Assembly (NCBI RefSeq): GCF_001592945.1
Contig: NZ_LRPB01000001.1
Location: forward strand, 1-64,000
Length of the DNA: 64,000 bases
Direction: 5' to 3'
Source: Roseivirga seohaensis
GTDB lineage: Bacteria; Bacteroidota; Bacteroidia; Cytophagales; Cyclobacteriaceae
Below, piece by piece: positions 24,708 through 33,750 of this stretch. The first letter of the stretch is position 1. Each line of letters starts with the position of its first letter. The translations under genes were made by a program, and so were the position numbers. The notes beneath the pieces were generated by a model. The model had not been told where the DNA came from. It worked only from the letters and a program-made list of their open reading frames with translations, and did not search any database.

Positions 24708-25133
24708 ATGTTTAAGAAGCAACTACTATCTATCTTTACAATATTTATTCTATTTAGCTCCTGTACTTCAGATGACGACCCAAGGGACAATTACCCTCAA
24801 ACCAGAGATATTTCAATGTCCGTGTTTTCAACAGACGATGAAAGAATGTCCGACATTACCTTCAGCATAAATGGTAGTGGAATAGAAATCTCTGACTTTT
24901 CAAGCAGTGATTCCCACTTACCTTTCAGTAGGAATTACCGCAATAAAACTATCCCTTTTTTCACAAAATTAAATATCACCTATCGTGACAATTCAGGTGG
25001 AGCTGTGGGTGTTCCTTTTGAGCCTTATAACATTACCCTTCAGATTCGTGTAGATTCTGAGGTCAAAGTTGAGAAAGAGATTACCATTACCGAGTCGGGC
25101 ACTGTTGATTATGTAGACTTTACCTTTAACTGA
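24708..25133 (+). CDS. Hypothetical lipoprotein
   Basis: A 141-residue protein with a lipoprotein signal peptide (hydrophobic start then LFSSC, Cys19) and a typical Bacteroidota acidic export sequence after it (TSDDDPRDN), which favours surface or outer-membrane location. The mature part is beta-rich and looks like a small Ig-like or beta-sandwich domain. I do not recognise a family. A second unrelated small lipoprotein gene follows after 79 bp. Confidence 0.65.
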   Translation: MFKKQLLSIFTIFILFSSCTSDDDPRDNYPQTRDISMSVFSTDDERMSDITFSINGSGIEISDFSSSDSHLPFSRNYRNKTIPFFTKLNITYRDNSGGAVGVPFEPYNITLQIRVDSEVKVEKEITITESGTVDYVDFTFN

Positions 25134-25212
25134 TCTGGGTTAATAAGATAATTAAAAGCCATTGATAATTGTACTAGCCAACCTTATTCAGCCCCCTCGT
25201 GTCTAAACAGGC

Positions 25213-25716
25213 ATGAAGAAGCTACTTGCAATAACACTACTCGTTTCAATTCTTTTTTCATGTGGAAAGGTAACCCCATCTAGAGTGTATAGGGAGTTTA
25301 AAGAAGAAAGTAAACTGGATTTTATAGCACATCACCCTGGAGACCCGCAAATACCTGTAGTTTCAGAGGGAGAAAATCTGGTATTTAAATACACCTATGT
25401 ACACGAAGAAGATGAGGATATTGCCGATGATGAATTGTTTGAGTATTTCTATTTAGAAATACCCAAGGGCAGTACTTCATTTGCCTATAACAGTACTCAT
25501 CCAGAAGAGAATAAAGTGATTAATGTAGCTTATCGAAGATCTTGTTTTTGCGGTTTAAGTGAATACACTTTAGAGAAAGCGATTGTCTCAGCTTCAAAAA
25601 CTGATGATAACCACTGGCAGATTTCTTTTGATGTCATCTTTAAGGATGAAAACGATCAAGAGTATTCATTAAAAGACAGTGGAAAATACACTCTTAATAC
25701 TGATGAGTATTTTTGA
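25213..25716 (+). CDS. Hypothetical lipoprotein
   Basis: A 167-residue protein with a short lipoprotein signal peptide (MKKLLAITLLVSILFSCGK, Cys17). The mature portion is acidic and beta-rich, with an internal CFCGLSEYTL motif (two cysteines two residues apart). No family is recognised. It faces the convergent isocitrate dehydrogenase gene, with a terminator between them that acts mainly on the opposite strand. Confidence 0.65.
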   Translation: MKKLLAITLLVSILFSCGKVTPSRVYREFKEESKLDFIAHHPGDPQIPVVSEGENLVFKYTYVHEEDEDIADDELFEYFYLEIPKGSTSFAYNSTHPEENKVINVAYRRSCFCGLSEYTLEKAIVSASKTDDNHWQISFDVIFKDENDQEYSLKDSGKYTLNTDEYF

Positions 25717-25730
25717 TAAATAAGAATTCA

Positions 25731-25768
25731 AAAAAAATGTCCTGAACCAAAAGTAGGTCCAAGACATT
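25731..25768 (-). terminator. Rho-independent terminator of the isocitrate dehydrogenase gene
   Basis: A 13-position stem with two mismatches (AATGTCCTGAACC against GGTCCAAGACATT) is followed, on the minus strand, by a run of eight T. It lies about 30 bp beyond the dehydrogenase stop codon in the convergent gap. Confidence 0.75.
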
Positions 25769-25796
25769 CGTGAAAATTAATCAAGATAAAATCTTC

Positions 25797-27248
25797 TTAT
25801 TCACCTTGGCTTAAAGAGTAACCTCTTTCACCATCGAAGTGATATAAATGTTCTGTTTTGATAAAGTCGAAACCCGCTTCATGAATTTTTTTAATCAACT
25901 CAATTACATCCGAATTATTTACAATTTCATTGTTTGGATTTGTATATCGACATCTCCAGTGGTCGGTTTTGAAAATTTCTGGAGAGCCTTCAGGATACAC
26001 CAAAACACCTCTATTAGAGATTAATTTCAGTTTCAGTCTGTCAGTAGAGCCTTCATTTAACAAAGCATCGCCAATCACATTCGGATCTCTGTCAGATGCA
26101 CGCCAATCGATAAATACATCTACGCCCACAAGCTCCTTTTTCTTAGCTGGTTTTTCGGGAACATTCACCGAAACTTTTACGCCATTTCTATACTCTACTG
26201 GTTTTAATTTTTCAGGCTTTTTCCCAAGTCGCTCAATAACTGCATCAGCAAATTCTTTGGTACCCACTTTCTTTACACTTCGGTTAGCTCGGTAAATGTC
26301 TCCTGTATGAATTCCATCTTCCAAAGTTCTTAACCAAGCGTTTTGAATCAACTCTGCTTTATCTGCTTTGCCTAAATGAACCAACATCATAAATGCGCCA
26401 TTTAATAAACCAGAAGGATTAGCAATGTTTTGTCCGGCAATATCAGGGGCAGACCCGTGAATAGCCTCAAACATTCCATGGCTAATTCCAGTATTGGCCG
26501 AACCTGCCATACCCACTGAGCCCGCTACTTCGGCAGCAATATCTGAAATGATATCTCCGTATAGATTCAAGGTTACTACTACGTCCAATGATTCTGGACG
26601 AGCCGCAACTACAGCCGACCCAATATCAATAATCCAGTGATCCGACTCAATATCTGGGTATTCTAACTTTACTTCATTAAATATTCTGTGGAACATACCA
26701 TCAGTATGTTTCATAATATTGTCCTTTGTCATACAGGTCACTTTCTTTCTACCGTATGCTCTGGCATATTCAAATGCGTATCTTATAATCTTTTCAGAAC
26801 CCGGTTCCGAAATCAATTTCAAGGTTTGAACCACCTCGCTTGTTTGCTGATGTTCAATTCCAGCATACAAATCTTCTTCATTTTCACGAACAATCACCAA
26901 ATCCATATGAGGAAAATGTGACGGCACAAATGGCGGGTAAGCTCTGAATGGTCTTACATTGGCAAACAAACCAAGCGATTTTCTGATGGTTACATTCAAG
27001 CTTTTGTATCCTCCACCCTGAGGTGTGGTGATAGGCGCTTTAAGTAATACTTTATTTCTGCGAAGTATTTCCCAAGACTCAGGGCTTATGCCTGATTTAT
27101 GCCCTGCTTTATAAACTTTTTCACCTATTTCAATCACATCATAGGCTAAACCAACATTGGCGGCATCCATAATACGAATGGTGGCGTCCATAATTTCTGG
27201 ACCAATTCCATCTCCATAAGCGACTGTAATTCTATTTTGTGTTCCCAT
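25797..27248 (-). CDS. icd: NADP-dependent isocitrate dehydrogenase, long (Thermus-like) form
   Basis: Oxidative decarboxylation of isocitrate to 2-oxoglutarate in the TCA cycle. The 483-residue protein has the isocitrate/isopropylmalate dehydrogenase core at about 1-340: substrate loop SLNVTIRK at 83-90 with Arg89 and Arg99, metal-site LYGDIISDIAAE and the cofactor loop HGSAPDIAGQNIANP. A further 140-residue C-terminal domain (GVDVFIDWRASDRDPNVIG onward) is what distinguishes the Thermus thermophilus type from the 416-residue E. coli type. NADP rather than NAD use is inferred from family. Single gene with its own terminator and promoter. Confidence 0.88.
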   Translation of the reverse strand: MGTQNRITVAYGDGIGPEIMDATIRIMDAANVGLAYDVIEIGEKVYKAGHKSGISPESWEILRRNKVLLKAPITTPQGGGYKSLNVTIRKSLGLFANVRPFRAYPPFVPSHFPHMDLVIVRENEEDLYAGIEHQQTSEVVQTLKLISEPGSEKIIRYAFEYARAYGRKKVTCMTKDNIMKHTDGMFHRIFNEVKLEYPDIESDHWIIDIGSAVVAARPESLDVVVTLNLYGDIISDIAAEVAGSVGMAGSANTGISHGMFEAIHGSAPDIAGQNIANPSGLLNGAFMMLVHLGKADKAELIQNAWLRTLEDGIHTGDIYRANRSVKKVGTKEFADAVIERLGKKPEKLKPVEYRNGVKVSVNVPEKPAKKKELVGVDVFIDWRASDRDPNVIGDALLNEGSTDRLKLKLISNRGVLVYPEGSPEIFKTDHWRCRYTNPNNEIVNNSDVIELIKKIHEAGFDFIKTEHLYHFDGERGYSLSQGE

Positions 27249-27282
27249 AAGTGATTGAATGTGTTTTTTCTTGAATTGGCTG

Positions 27283-27290
27283 CAAAGGTA
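27283..27290 (-). promoter_or_regulatory. Promoter -7 box of icd
   Basis: On the minus strand TACCTTTG matches TAnnTTTG exactly and lies 34 bp before the icd start. The -33 element is not clear. Confidence 0.45.
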
Positions 27291-27406
27291 TCAAAGGAAG
27301 CCTTTAAAATGAATTAAAAGCCAAATTTATCGTCTTCCACTCATCAGATATTTTGAGCCAAGTACTTAACCTTGCTTTAGCCTTTTTAGTTTTCTTACAT
27401 TGCTAC

Positions 27407-27414
27407 TATCTTTG
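27407..27414 (+). promoter_or_regulatory. Promoter -7 box of the crotonase gene
   Basis: TATCTTTG is a perfect -7 element 19 bp before the ATG at 27434. It lies inside the longest possible reading frame of this gene, which argues that the downstream ATG is the real start. Confidence 0.55.
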
Positions 27415-27433
27415 CAGCTTACTCAACTTAGCA

Positions 27434-28219
27434 ATGGACTCATACCAGAATATAAAATTCGAAAATAAAAACGGAGTCGTACACCTTACCATTAATAGGC
27501 CCGACAAGTTAAATGCACTCAACACTAGAACTGTTGAAGAAATTGGCGAGGCCTTCCAAGTTATTTATGACTCTACCGATGTAAGAGCGGTAATCATTAC
27601 TGGTGAAGGTGAAAAGGCTTTTGTGGCTGGCGCTGACATTTCCGAAATCGCAGAACTTTCAGAGTTAAATTCAAGAAAATTTTCAGAACAAGGCCAAGAG
27701 GTTTTTGCCAGTATAGAAAACTGCCACAAACCTGTTATTGCTTTGGTAAATGGCTTTGCCCTTGGTGGCGGCTGTGAATTGGCCATGGCTTGTCACATTC
27801 GTATCGCTACTGAAAATGCAAAATTTGGGCTTCCAGAAGTAAACCTTGGAATTATCCCTGGTTTTGGAGGAACGCAAAGACTGACGCAATTGGTAGGCAA
27901 AGGAAAAGCCTTTGAATTGGCGATGTCTGGTGATATGGTAAAAGCTGACGAGGCAAAAGCCTTGGGCTTAGTAAACCATGTAGCTGAAAACAAAGCTGAG
28001 GGTCTTCAAAAAGCAGAAGAACTATTGGGCAGAATTACCAGCAAAGCGCCTCTAGCTGTGGGCATGGTAATCGAATGTATCAACGCGGTGTATACCAACG
28101 ACATTGACGGCTATCAGGCCGAAGCTAATAGTTTTGCCAATTGCGTAAAAACTGAGGATTTCAATGAAGGTACAAGAGCTTTCTTAGAAAAAAGAAAACC
28201 TGATTTTAAAGGAGAATAA
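27434..28219 (+). CDS. Enoyl-CoA hydratase/isomerase (crotonase family)
   Basis: A 261-residue crotonase expected to hydrate trans-2-enoyl-CoA in beta-oxidation or a related pathway. The oxyanion-hole signatures are AGADISE (65-71) and NGFALGGGCELAMAC (106-120), and both catalytic glutamates, Glu115 and Glu135, are present with the 20-residue spacing of true hydratases. I chose the ATG giving MDSYQNIKFENK; a longer frame starts 27 codons earlier but would contain the promoter box and a non-family hydrophobic leader. No other beta-oxidation gene is adjacent. Confidence 0.9.
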   Translation: MDSYQNIKFENKNGVVHLTINRPDKLNALNTRTVEEIGEAFQVIYDSTDVRAVIITGEGEKAFVAGADISEIAELSELNSRKFSEQGQEVFASIENCHKPVIALVNGFALGGGCELAMACHIRIATENAKFGLPEVNLGIIPGFGGTQRLTQLVGKGKAFELAMSGDMVKADEAKALGLVNHVAENKAEGLQKAEELLGRITSKAPLAVGMVIECINAVYTNDIDGYQAEANSFANCVKTEDFNEGTRAFLEKRKPDFKGE

Positions 28220-28235
28220 GAGGCTAACTTCAAAG

Positions 28236-28281
28236 GATTTAACGGCAGGCCATAACATTGAACATGGTTTGGCGTTAAATC
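28236..28281. other. Long inverted repeat between crotonase and flippase genes
   Basis: GATTTAACG (28236-28244) pairs exactly with CGTTAAATC (28273-28281), and inside it CCAT pairs with ATGG around a 10-base loop. There is no T run on either side, so it is not a standard terminator; it may be an mRNA processing or transcription attenuation element, or a fragment of a repeat. Confidence 0.5.
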
Positions 28282-28335
28282 GAAAATCGAAAATTCATCT
28301 ATGGCTCAAAGCATAAATACTTGTAGCTTCGCTTT

Positions 28336-29829
28336 ATGAGTCAAATCAAAAAATTGGCGAGCCAAACGGCTTATTATGGCATCAGCAGCATTTTGGGCAG
28401 AGTGCTCAATTTTGCGTTGGTGCCATTCTATACCCGAATCCTTCCTGAAGAGGAATATGGAGTCGTTATTCACCTTTATGGTATCGCTGCTTTTCTTAAC
28501 ATTATTTACACTTATGGTTTAGAGACTTCTTTTTTTAGGTTCACCACAAAAAACAAGTCTATTGATGCCTACCATTATACGGCCACCGCAATTCTATTCA
28601 CCAGTATTCTTTTCTCTGGTTTTATTTATTTGGATGCCGCCTCGTTGGCCAATTTTACTGCCGCCTCAGAGCACCCCGAATATTTACAGTATTTGGCGGC
28701 CATTGTATTTATTGATGCCATCGTTTCCATACCCTTTGCAAAACTTCGGTTGGACGATCGGCCTATAAAATTCGCGTTAATCCGACTTACTGTAATTGCA
28801 GTTACCATTGGTTTGAACTTATTGTTCCTTTTGGCTTTTCCGGCCATTACCAATGGAGAATACCTAAGCGTACTTCAACCTTGGGTTCAGAAAATTTATA
28901 ATCCAGAAATAGGCGTTGGCTATATTTTCATAGCTAATCTTATTGCGAATAGCTTATACATTCCAATGTTATTTAAGGAATTAGGGCAAATTCGAATTAG
29001 ATTCAAATGGTCGGCATTCAAGCCTATTTTAGCTTATTCCTTCCCTATTTTTTTAATGGGTTTAGCGGCCATGTTCAACGATCAGGGCTACACCATTTTA
29101 TTTAACTTTCTTTTCGATGATCCAGAAAAAGAGCTCGGGGTATACGGAAGTGCATTTAAGCTGAGTGTATTGATGATGCTCGGAATTCAGGCCTTCCGCT
29201 ATGCGGGCGAACCTTTCTTTTTCTCTCATGCTGAAAATAAAGAAGCACCGTCTCTATTCGCCAAAGTGATGCACTATTTCGTTGTATTTAACATCGCTAT
29301 TATGGTGGCCATTGCAGTAAATATTGAATTAATAGCCGATGTTTTCTTAGGCCGACCGGGCTACAAAGCTGCGCTGTATGTGTTGCCAGTATTGTTAATA
29401 GGAAAGCTGTTTTTTGGAGTTTATGTAAACCTGAGTGTATGGTTCAAAATTAAAGACAAAACAATCTACGGCACTTATTTTACGGCTATCGGAGCACTTA
29501 TTACACTAGTAGGCCACTTGTGGTTGGTAAGAATTCCTTCAATTGGTTATTTCGGGTCGGCCATTTCGGCCTTGGTTTGTTATGCTGTAATGTGTGCCTT
29601 ATGTTATTATAAGGGCAGAAAAATCTTTCCTGTACCTTACAATTTCAAAAAACTCTTCTTGTATTTAATCATTGCGGTGGGAGTAATTTATGGATCAAAC
29701 CTTATTTCGATTTCCAACGCTTATGTTCAATACGGAATTGATTTGTTTGTCACGGCAGTCTTTTTTGTAGCCATTTATCTTTTAGAAGGACGTGGATTTA
29801 AGTACAAAACCGTTGAAAAACGCCAATAA
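28336..29829 (+). CDS. Polysaccharide/oligosaccharide flippase (Wzx-like, MOP superfamily)
   Basis: A 497-residue integral inner-membrane protein with about 12-14 predicted spans over its full length. The N-terminus (QIKKLASQTAYYGISSILGRVLNF) is the usual start of polysaccharide-biosynthesis flippases. These export undecaprenyl-linked glycans across the inner membrane. No glycosyltransferase cluster surrounds it; its neighbour downstream is a TPR envelope protein, so a role in a conserved envelope glycan rather than a capsule locus is possible. The lipid-linked substrate is unknown. Confidence 0.85.
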   Translation: MSQIKKLASQTAYYGISSILGRVLNFALVPFYTRILPEEEYGVVIHLYGIAAFLNIIYTYGLETSFFRFTTKNKSIDAYHYTATAILFTSILFSGFIYLDAASLANFTAASEHPEYLQYLAAIVFIDAIVSIPFAKLRLDDRPIKFALIRLTVIAVTIGLNLLFLLAFPAITNGEYLSVLQPWVQKIYNPEIGVGYIFIANLIANSLYIPMLFKELGQIRIRFKWSAFKPILAYSFPIFLMGLAAMFNDQGYTILFNFLFDDPEKELGVYGSAFKLSVLMMLGIQAFRYAGEPFFFSHAENKEAPSLFAKVMHYFVVFNIAIMVAIAVNIELIADVFLGRPGYKAALYVLPVLLIGKLFFGVYVNLSVWFKIKDKTIYGTYFTAIGALITLVGHLWLVRIPSIGYFGSAISALVCYAVMCALCYYKGRKIFPVPYNFKKLFLYLIIAVGVIYGSNLISISNAYVQYGIDLFVTAVFFVAIYLLEGRGFKYKTVEKRQ

Positions 29830-29907
29830 CATAACTCTATTTACACTCATCAGAAAGCTTAAACATAGCCCACATAAAATGTGTTTCTTGATATAATTGA
29901 AGAACCG

Positions 29908-31680
29908 GTGAAGAAATACCTCCAACTATCCCTTTTCATTTTTTCTTTTCTGCTGTTTTGCAGCAGCATGGAAGCTATTGCCCAAGAAAAAACCGAAAAG
30001 AAGGAAAAAGAGAGTAATGAAGTTTCGAAATACGACAGGGCCAATGCTGAATATTTAATGATCGATGCCCAAAAATTCTACTTGTTAGAAGACTACGAAA
30101 GGGCTATCGCTTTTCTAGAGCAATCTTTAGAAGTTGACAAAAACAATCACGCGGCTTATTTCAAATTAGGGGAAATCTATTTGATACAGAGGAAGTATGA
30201 CAAAGGACTAAAGTCGATTAAGAAGGCACAAGAAATTAAGCCCTACAATAAATTCTATTATATACTTGCTGCACAACTTCACAAGTCGCAAAGTAATCTA
30301 CAGGCAGCTGCTTCGGAATATGAGTTAATGCTTAAAAACTCCACAGACTATCGTGAGTATTTACTGGATATCGCTGATGTATATGTGGGTTTGGGTAATT
30401 ACGATCGAGCAATCAAAATGCTCGAGCTAACGGAAGAAAAATACAACTCTCCCCATAAATTCACTACCCAGAAAAAGGAATTACTACTTCAGGCCGGAAA
30501 GAAAAAAGAAGCGCTCGACATGCTGAAAAAGCTAACTGAGGATTTCCCTACGAATGAAAACTACAAACTAGAATACGCTGATTTACTCGCTTCAACAGGG
30601 CAGAAAACCGAAGCCGCAGACATTCTTAAATCTACAAATACTTCAGCCTCCTCTAACTTCTTATTAATCAACTTAAAATTAGAAGAAGGCGACTTTGAAG
30701 CTGCTAAACCAATGATTTCTGAAATCATGACCAATAAGGAAGCAGACCTTAGCTCAAAGCTTGAGTTAATGACTAATTTATCGGCTGCTGGATCAGACAA
30801 AATTCCTCTCTCCTTTTTAGATCAGCAGCAAAAAATGCTGTACTCCATATACCCTAACGATGTAGAAGTGATTAAAACAGGAGAAAAAGTTTATAGCGCC
30901 TTGGCCGAAAAAGCAAGTCCAGAAAATAAATCAGCCTATGAAAGCCAAGTGCTTACCGCATTAAATCAACTCAAAGATCTTAATCCATCTGACTACGAAG
31001 TATGGAATCAACTGTTGACGAGGGCTTACAATCAAAAATCTTGGGAAAGCCTGCTCACTAATAGCGAAGATGCTCTGAGCTATTTCCCTAACCAAGGTCT
31101 ATTCTATTATTACTACGGAAATGCCCAGCTTTACAGCAGCCAAGGCGATAAAGAAGAAGCCAATTCCGCTTTCGATCAGGCTTTAAAGCTTGCCAGAAAT
31201 GATGAGGCTTTGGCAAGCAAGATTCGAACAAAGAAATTGGAATTTGCTTTGGAAGAAGGCAATGTGAAAGAAATTGAGGAATATACGCCTCCCAAAACTA
31301 CATCTGGCAAAGTAGATGATGGTGCAGTTCAAATGTTTTTGCGATACCTAAATGCTAATAGCGATCAAGAAATCATAGAAGGTTTAAATAAATCATTGGA
31401 TCGTTTAGTCAAAGAATATCCATCGGACAGTGATTTATTTCATGTGAAAGCAAAGGTTTTGTTTCAATTAGGTAGATTTGCAGAAGCGAAACAGTTGATA
31501 GAGAATTTCTTGAAGCAAAAATCAGCCAGTATTACGGGTGGGCTTTTAGAGGTTTATGGTGATAACCTTTATATGCTAAACCAAATTGACGCAGCTGTTG
31601 AGCAGTGGAAAAAAGCAAAAAACACGGGGAACACTTCCGATAAAATAGATCAAAAAATTGCAGACAAAAAGTACTACTAG
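29908..31680 (+). CDS. Exported TPR-repeat protein
   Basis: A 590-residue protein with an N-terminal signal peptide ending near SMEAIAQ, then a short Lys/Glu-rich linker and tetratricopeptide repeats across most of the rest (clear repeats at about 45-190 with YERAIAFLEQSLEVDKNN, and again near 420-580). TPR solenoids mediate protein-protein contacts. I chose the GTG that gives MKKYLQLSLF; an earlier GTG at 29881 adds nine residues before the signal peptide. The DUF4292 gene begins inside its last codons, so the two, with the EnvC-like gene, form an operon probably concerned with envelope assembly. Confidence 0.85.
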   Translation: MKKYLQLSLFIFSFLLFCSSMEAIAQEKTEKKEKESNEVSKYDRANAEYLMIDAQKFYLLEDYERAIAFLEQSLEVDKNNHAAYFKLGEIYLIQRKYDKGLKSIKKAQEIKPYNKFYYILAAQLHKSQSNLQAAASEYELMLKNSTDYREYLLDIADVYVGLGNYDRAIKMLELTEEKYNSPHKFTTQKKELLLQAGKKKEALDMLKKLTEDFPTNENYKLEYADLLASTGQKTEAADILKSTNTSASSNFLLINLKLEEGDFEAAKPMISEIMTNKEADLSSKLELMTNLSAAGSDKIPLSFLDQQQKMLYSIYPNDVEVIKTGEKVYSALAEKASPENKSAYESQVLTALNQLKDLNPSDYEVWNQLLTRAYNQKSWESLLTNSEDALSYFPNQGLFYYYYGNAQLYSSQGDKEEANSAFDQALKLARNDEALASKIRTKKLEFALEEGNVKEIEEYTPPKTTSGKVDDGAVQMFLRYLNANSDQEIIEGLNKSLDRLVKEYPSDSDLFHVKAKVLFQLGRFAEAKQLIENFLKQKSASITGGLLEVYGDNLYMLNQIDAAVEQWKKAKNTGNTSDKIDQKIADKKYY

Positions 31681-32431
31681 TAGAGCAAAACTGCTCATCC
31701 TCATTGTTTTTTCGGCTTTCTTTTTAGAGTCATGTAAAAGCACTTTCTTAGGAACAAATACACGCGTAAAAGAAGAGTTTCAAGTGGCAGAAATTCCTTT
31801 CGAGTACTTCTCTACCAAAACAAAATTTAAGTTTAAAGATGGGGAATCGAAGACCAAAGCTACTGCTGATATTCGGGTAAGAAAAGATAGTTTAATCTGG
31901 TTTAGACTTACGCCAGGCTTGGGTATTGAAGGAGCTAGAGGAATAATCACCCAAGATTCACTCTTAATGATTGACAGGGTGAACAAATCTTATTACGCCT
32001 ATAGCTTTCAAGGGCTTAGCGAAAAATTCAACTTCGAATTAAATTTTGATCTTTTTCAATCGGTACTTATTGGAGATATGCCAATTGCACAAACCGCAGA
32101 AGATGACATTGTAGCACAAGCCAATCAGTTTACAATTGTTCAAAGAGTTGGAGACCTGACTATTATGAACCAAATTGGCAATAAAACGAAGAAGCTGGAG
32201 AAACTCACTGCCAACACAATCAAGAGCAAAAACACATTAGAGTTAAAGTACACTGATTTCAATATGCTCGAACAATTTGTGTTTGCCTTTAAAGCAGATA
32301 TGATTTTACAGTATTTCCAAGACAATAAAAAAGGTGAAATTACGATAGATATTGAGCATAACAGAGCCAGAATTGAAGACGAACCACTTACATTTCCTTT
32401 TAGTATTCCCAACAACTATGAGCGTAAATAG
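31658..32431 (+). CDS. DUF4292 lipoprotein (LolA/LolB-like fold)
   Basis: A 257-residue lipoprotein with signal peptide ending FLESC (Cys26) and mature sequence typical of DUF4292 (IPFEYFSTKTKFKFKDG, then DIRVRKDSLIWFRLTPGLGIEGARG). The fold of this family resembles LolA/LolB, so a part in lipoprotein or lipid traffic to the outer membrane is plausible but unproved here. It uses a TTG start overlapping the TPR gene by 23 bp, as no ATG lies between. Its last 14 bases overlap the EnvC-like gene, indicating coupled translation. Confidence 0.85.
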   Translation: MQTKSTTSRAKLLILIVFSAFFLESCKSTFLGTNTRVKEEFQVAEIPFEYFSTKTKFKFKDGESKTKATADIRVRKDSLIWFRLTPGLGIEGARGIITQDSLLMIDRVNKSYYAYSFQGLSEKFNFELNFDLFQSVLIGDMPIAQTAEDDIVAQANQFTIVQRVGDLTIMNQIGNKTKKLEKLTANTIKSKNTLELKYTDFNMLEQFVFAFKADMILQYFQDNKKGEITIDIEHNRARIEDEPLTFPFSIPNNYERK

Positions 32432-33602
32432 GGCAATAGTCCTTTCCTTATTCTTTTTATTAGTGGGTTTTGACGGTACGGCTCAAAATCAAAGGAAGAC
32501 TTTAGAAAATCAGAAAAATGAGATTCTAAAGAAAATTCAAGAAACGGAACGTATTCTCTCTCAAACTTCTACCAAGAAAAACAGCAGTATTGGCCGTTTA
32601 AAGGCACTGAATGAGCAAATCCAAACCCGTTCTTCTTTGATTAGTGCCATTAAGAGTGAAGTAAACCTACTGGACAGCGAAATCTCGGAAAACCTTTCCA
32701 TTATTCAAGCCATGGAAAATGACTTAACTCAGCTAAAAAAGGAGTATGCTGAAATGGTTTACACCACTCAGAAAACCAGCAAAGGTTTTAGTGAAATGAC
32801 TTTCCTATTTGCCTCATCTACTTTCAATCAGCTGTTTATGAGAATGAAATACATTAAGCAGTATTCTGAGGCACGAAAAAAACAAGCCGAACAAATCAAG
32901 ATTGTTCAAAGTAGCATTGGTTTGCAAATTGCTGAAATTGAAGCCCAAAGAAAAAGCAAACAATCGTTACTGAATGATGAACTCACTGAAAACAATAAGC
33001 TTGAAGAGCTTAGGGGTGACCAACGAGAGTTAATCACCAAGCTTACCCAAGACGAACAAAGAATCAAGAAAGAATTAGAAGAACAGAGAAAGGCAGAAAA
33101 GCAACTTTCTGAACGTATTGAAGCGATTATCGAAGAAGAAAGAAAGGCTGCCTTGCTAGGCTCTGTTGATATGACTAAGCTAACCGAGGCATTTGCTAAA
33201 GAAAAAGGCAAATTACCTTGGCCTGTAGATGAAGGCTTTGTCTCTTCTAAATTTGGAGAACACCGCCACCCTACTATTAAAACCATTACAGTAAATAATC
33301 TTGGGGTTGACATTCAAACATCAGAAAATGCCACCATAAAGGCTGTATTTCCAGGGAAAGTAAGTAGTGTAATGTCTGTTCCGGGTTTAGGAAACAGTGT
33401 GTTGATTCAGCATGGAGAATACTTTACGGTATACTCAAAGTTAAAAACTGTGGTTGTGAAAAAAGGAGATCAAGTTCAGGTTGGTCAAGCATTAGGGCAA
33501 GTACTTACCGATAAAGACAATATTTCTCAGGTCAAGTTTAGGGTTCATTTCGAAAAGTCAACATTGAACCCAGAACTATGGCTTCAAAAACGATCGAAAT
33601 AA
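32418..33602 (+). CDS. EnvC-like murein hydrolase activator (degenerate LytM/M23 domain)
   Basis: A 394-residue periplasmic protein: signal peptide (cut after TAQ), a long antiparallel coiled coil at about 22-245, and a C-terminal LytM domain at about 270-390. The LytM zinc-site residues are replaced: the usual HxGxD reads NNLGVD and the usual HxH reads YSKL, so it should not hydrolyse peptidoglycan but, like E. coli EnvC, activate an amidase at the septum. It starts at an ATG overlapping the DUF4292 gene, preferred over an earlier in-frame codon with no signal peptide. Its amidase partner is not in the window. Confidence 0.9.
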   Translation: MSVNRAIVLSLFFLLVGFDGTAQNQRKTLENQKNEILKKIQETERILSQTSTKKNSSIGRLKALNEQIQTRSSLISAIKSEVNLLDSEISENLSIIQAMENDLTQLKKEYAEMVYTTQKTSKGFSEMTFLFASSTFNQLFMRMKYIKQYSEARKKQAEQIKIVQSSIGLQIAEIEAQRKSKQSLLNDELTENNKLEELRGDQRELITKLTQDEQRIKKELEEQRKAEKQLSERIEAIIEEERKAALLGSVDMTKLTEAFAKEKGKLPWPVDEGFVSSKFGEHRHPTIKTITVNNLGVDIQTSENATIKAVFPGKVSSVMSVPGLGNSVLIQHGEYFTVYSKLKTVVVKKGDQVQVGQALGQVLTDKDNISQVKFRVHFEKSTLNPELWLQKRSK

Positions 33603-33716
33603 AAGAGAGCATGGGCTTTATTCTATAAAAATAAGTCTAGTAGATTTTAACCCTAGCGTACAAATTCCGTTGACAGAACAAAATCGAATCAATTGACTTC
33701 ATGGTTAGATTTTAGT

Positions 33717-33724
33717 TATCTTTG
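33717..33724 (+). promoter_or_regulatory. Promoter -7 box of tatA
   Basis: TATCTTTG matches TAnnTTTG exactly, with TTGAC about 20 bases upstream as the -33 element, and lies 26 bp before the tatA ATG. It marks a new transcription unit after the EnvC gene. Confidence 0.6.
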
Positions 33725-33750
33725 AAGTCTAAATTTAAATTTGAGAAATC

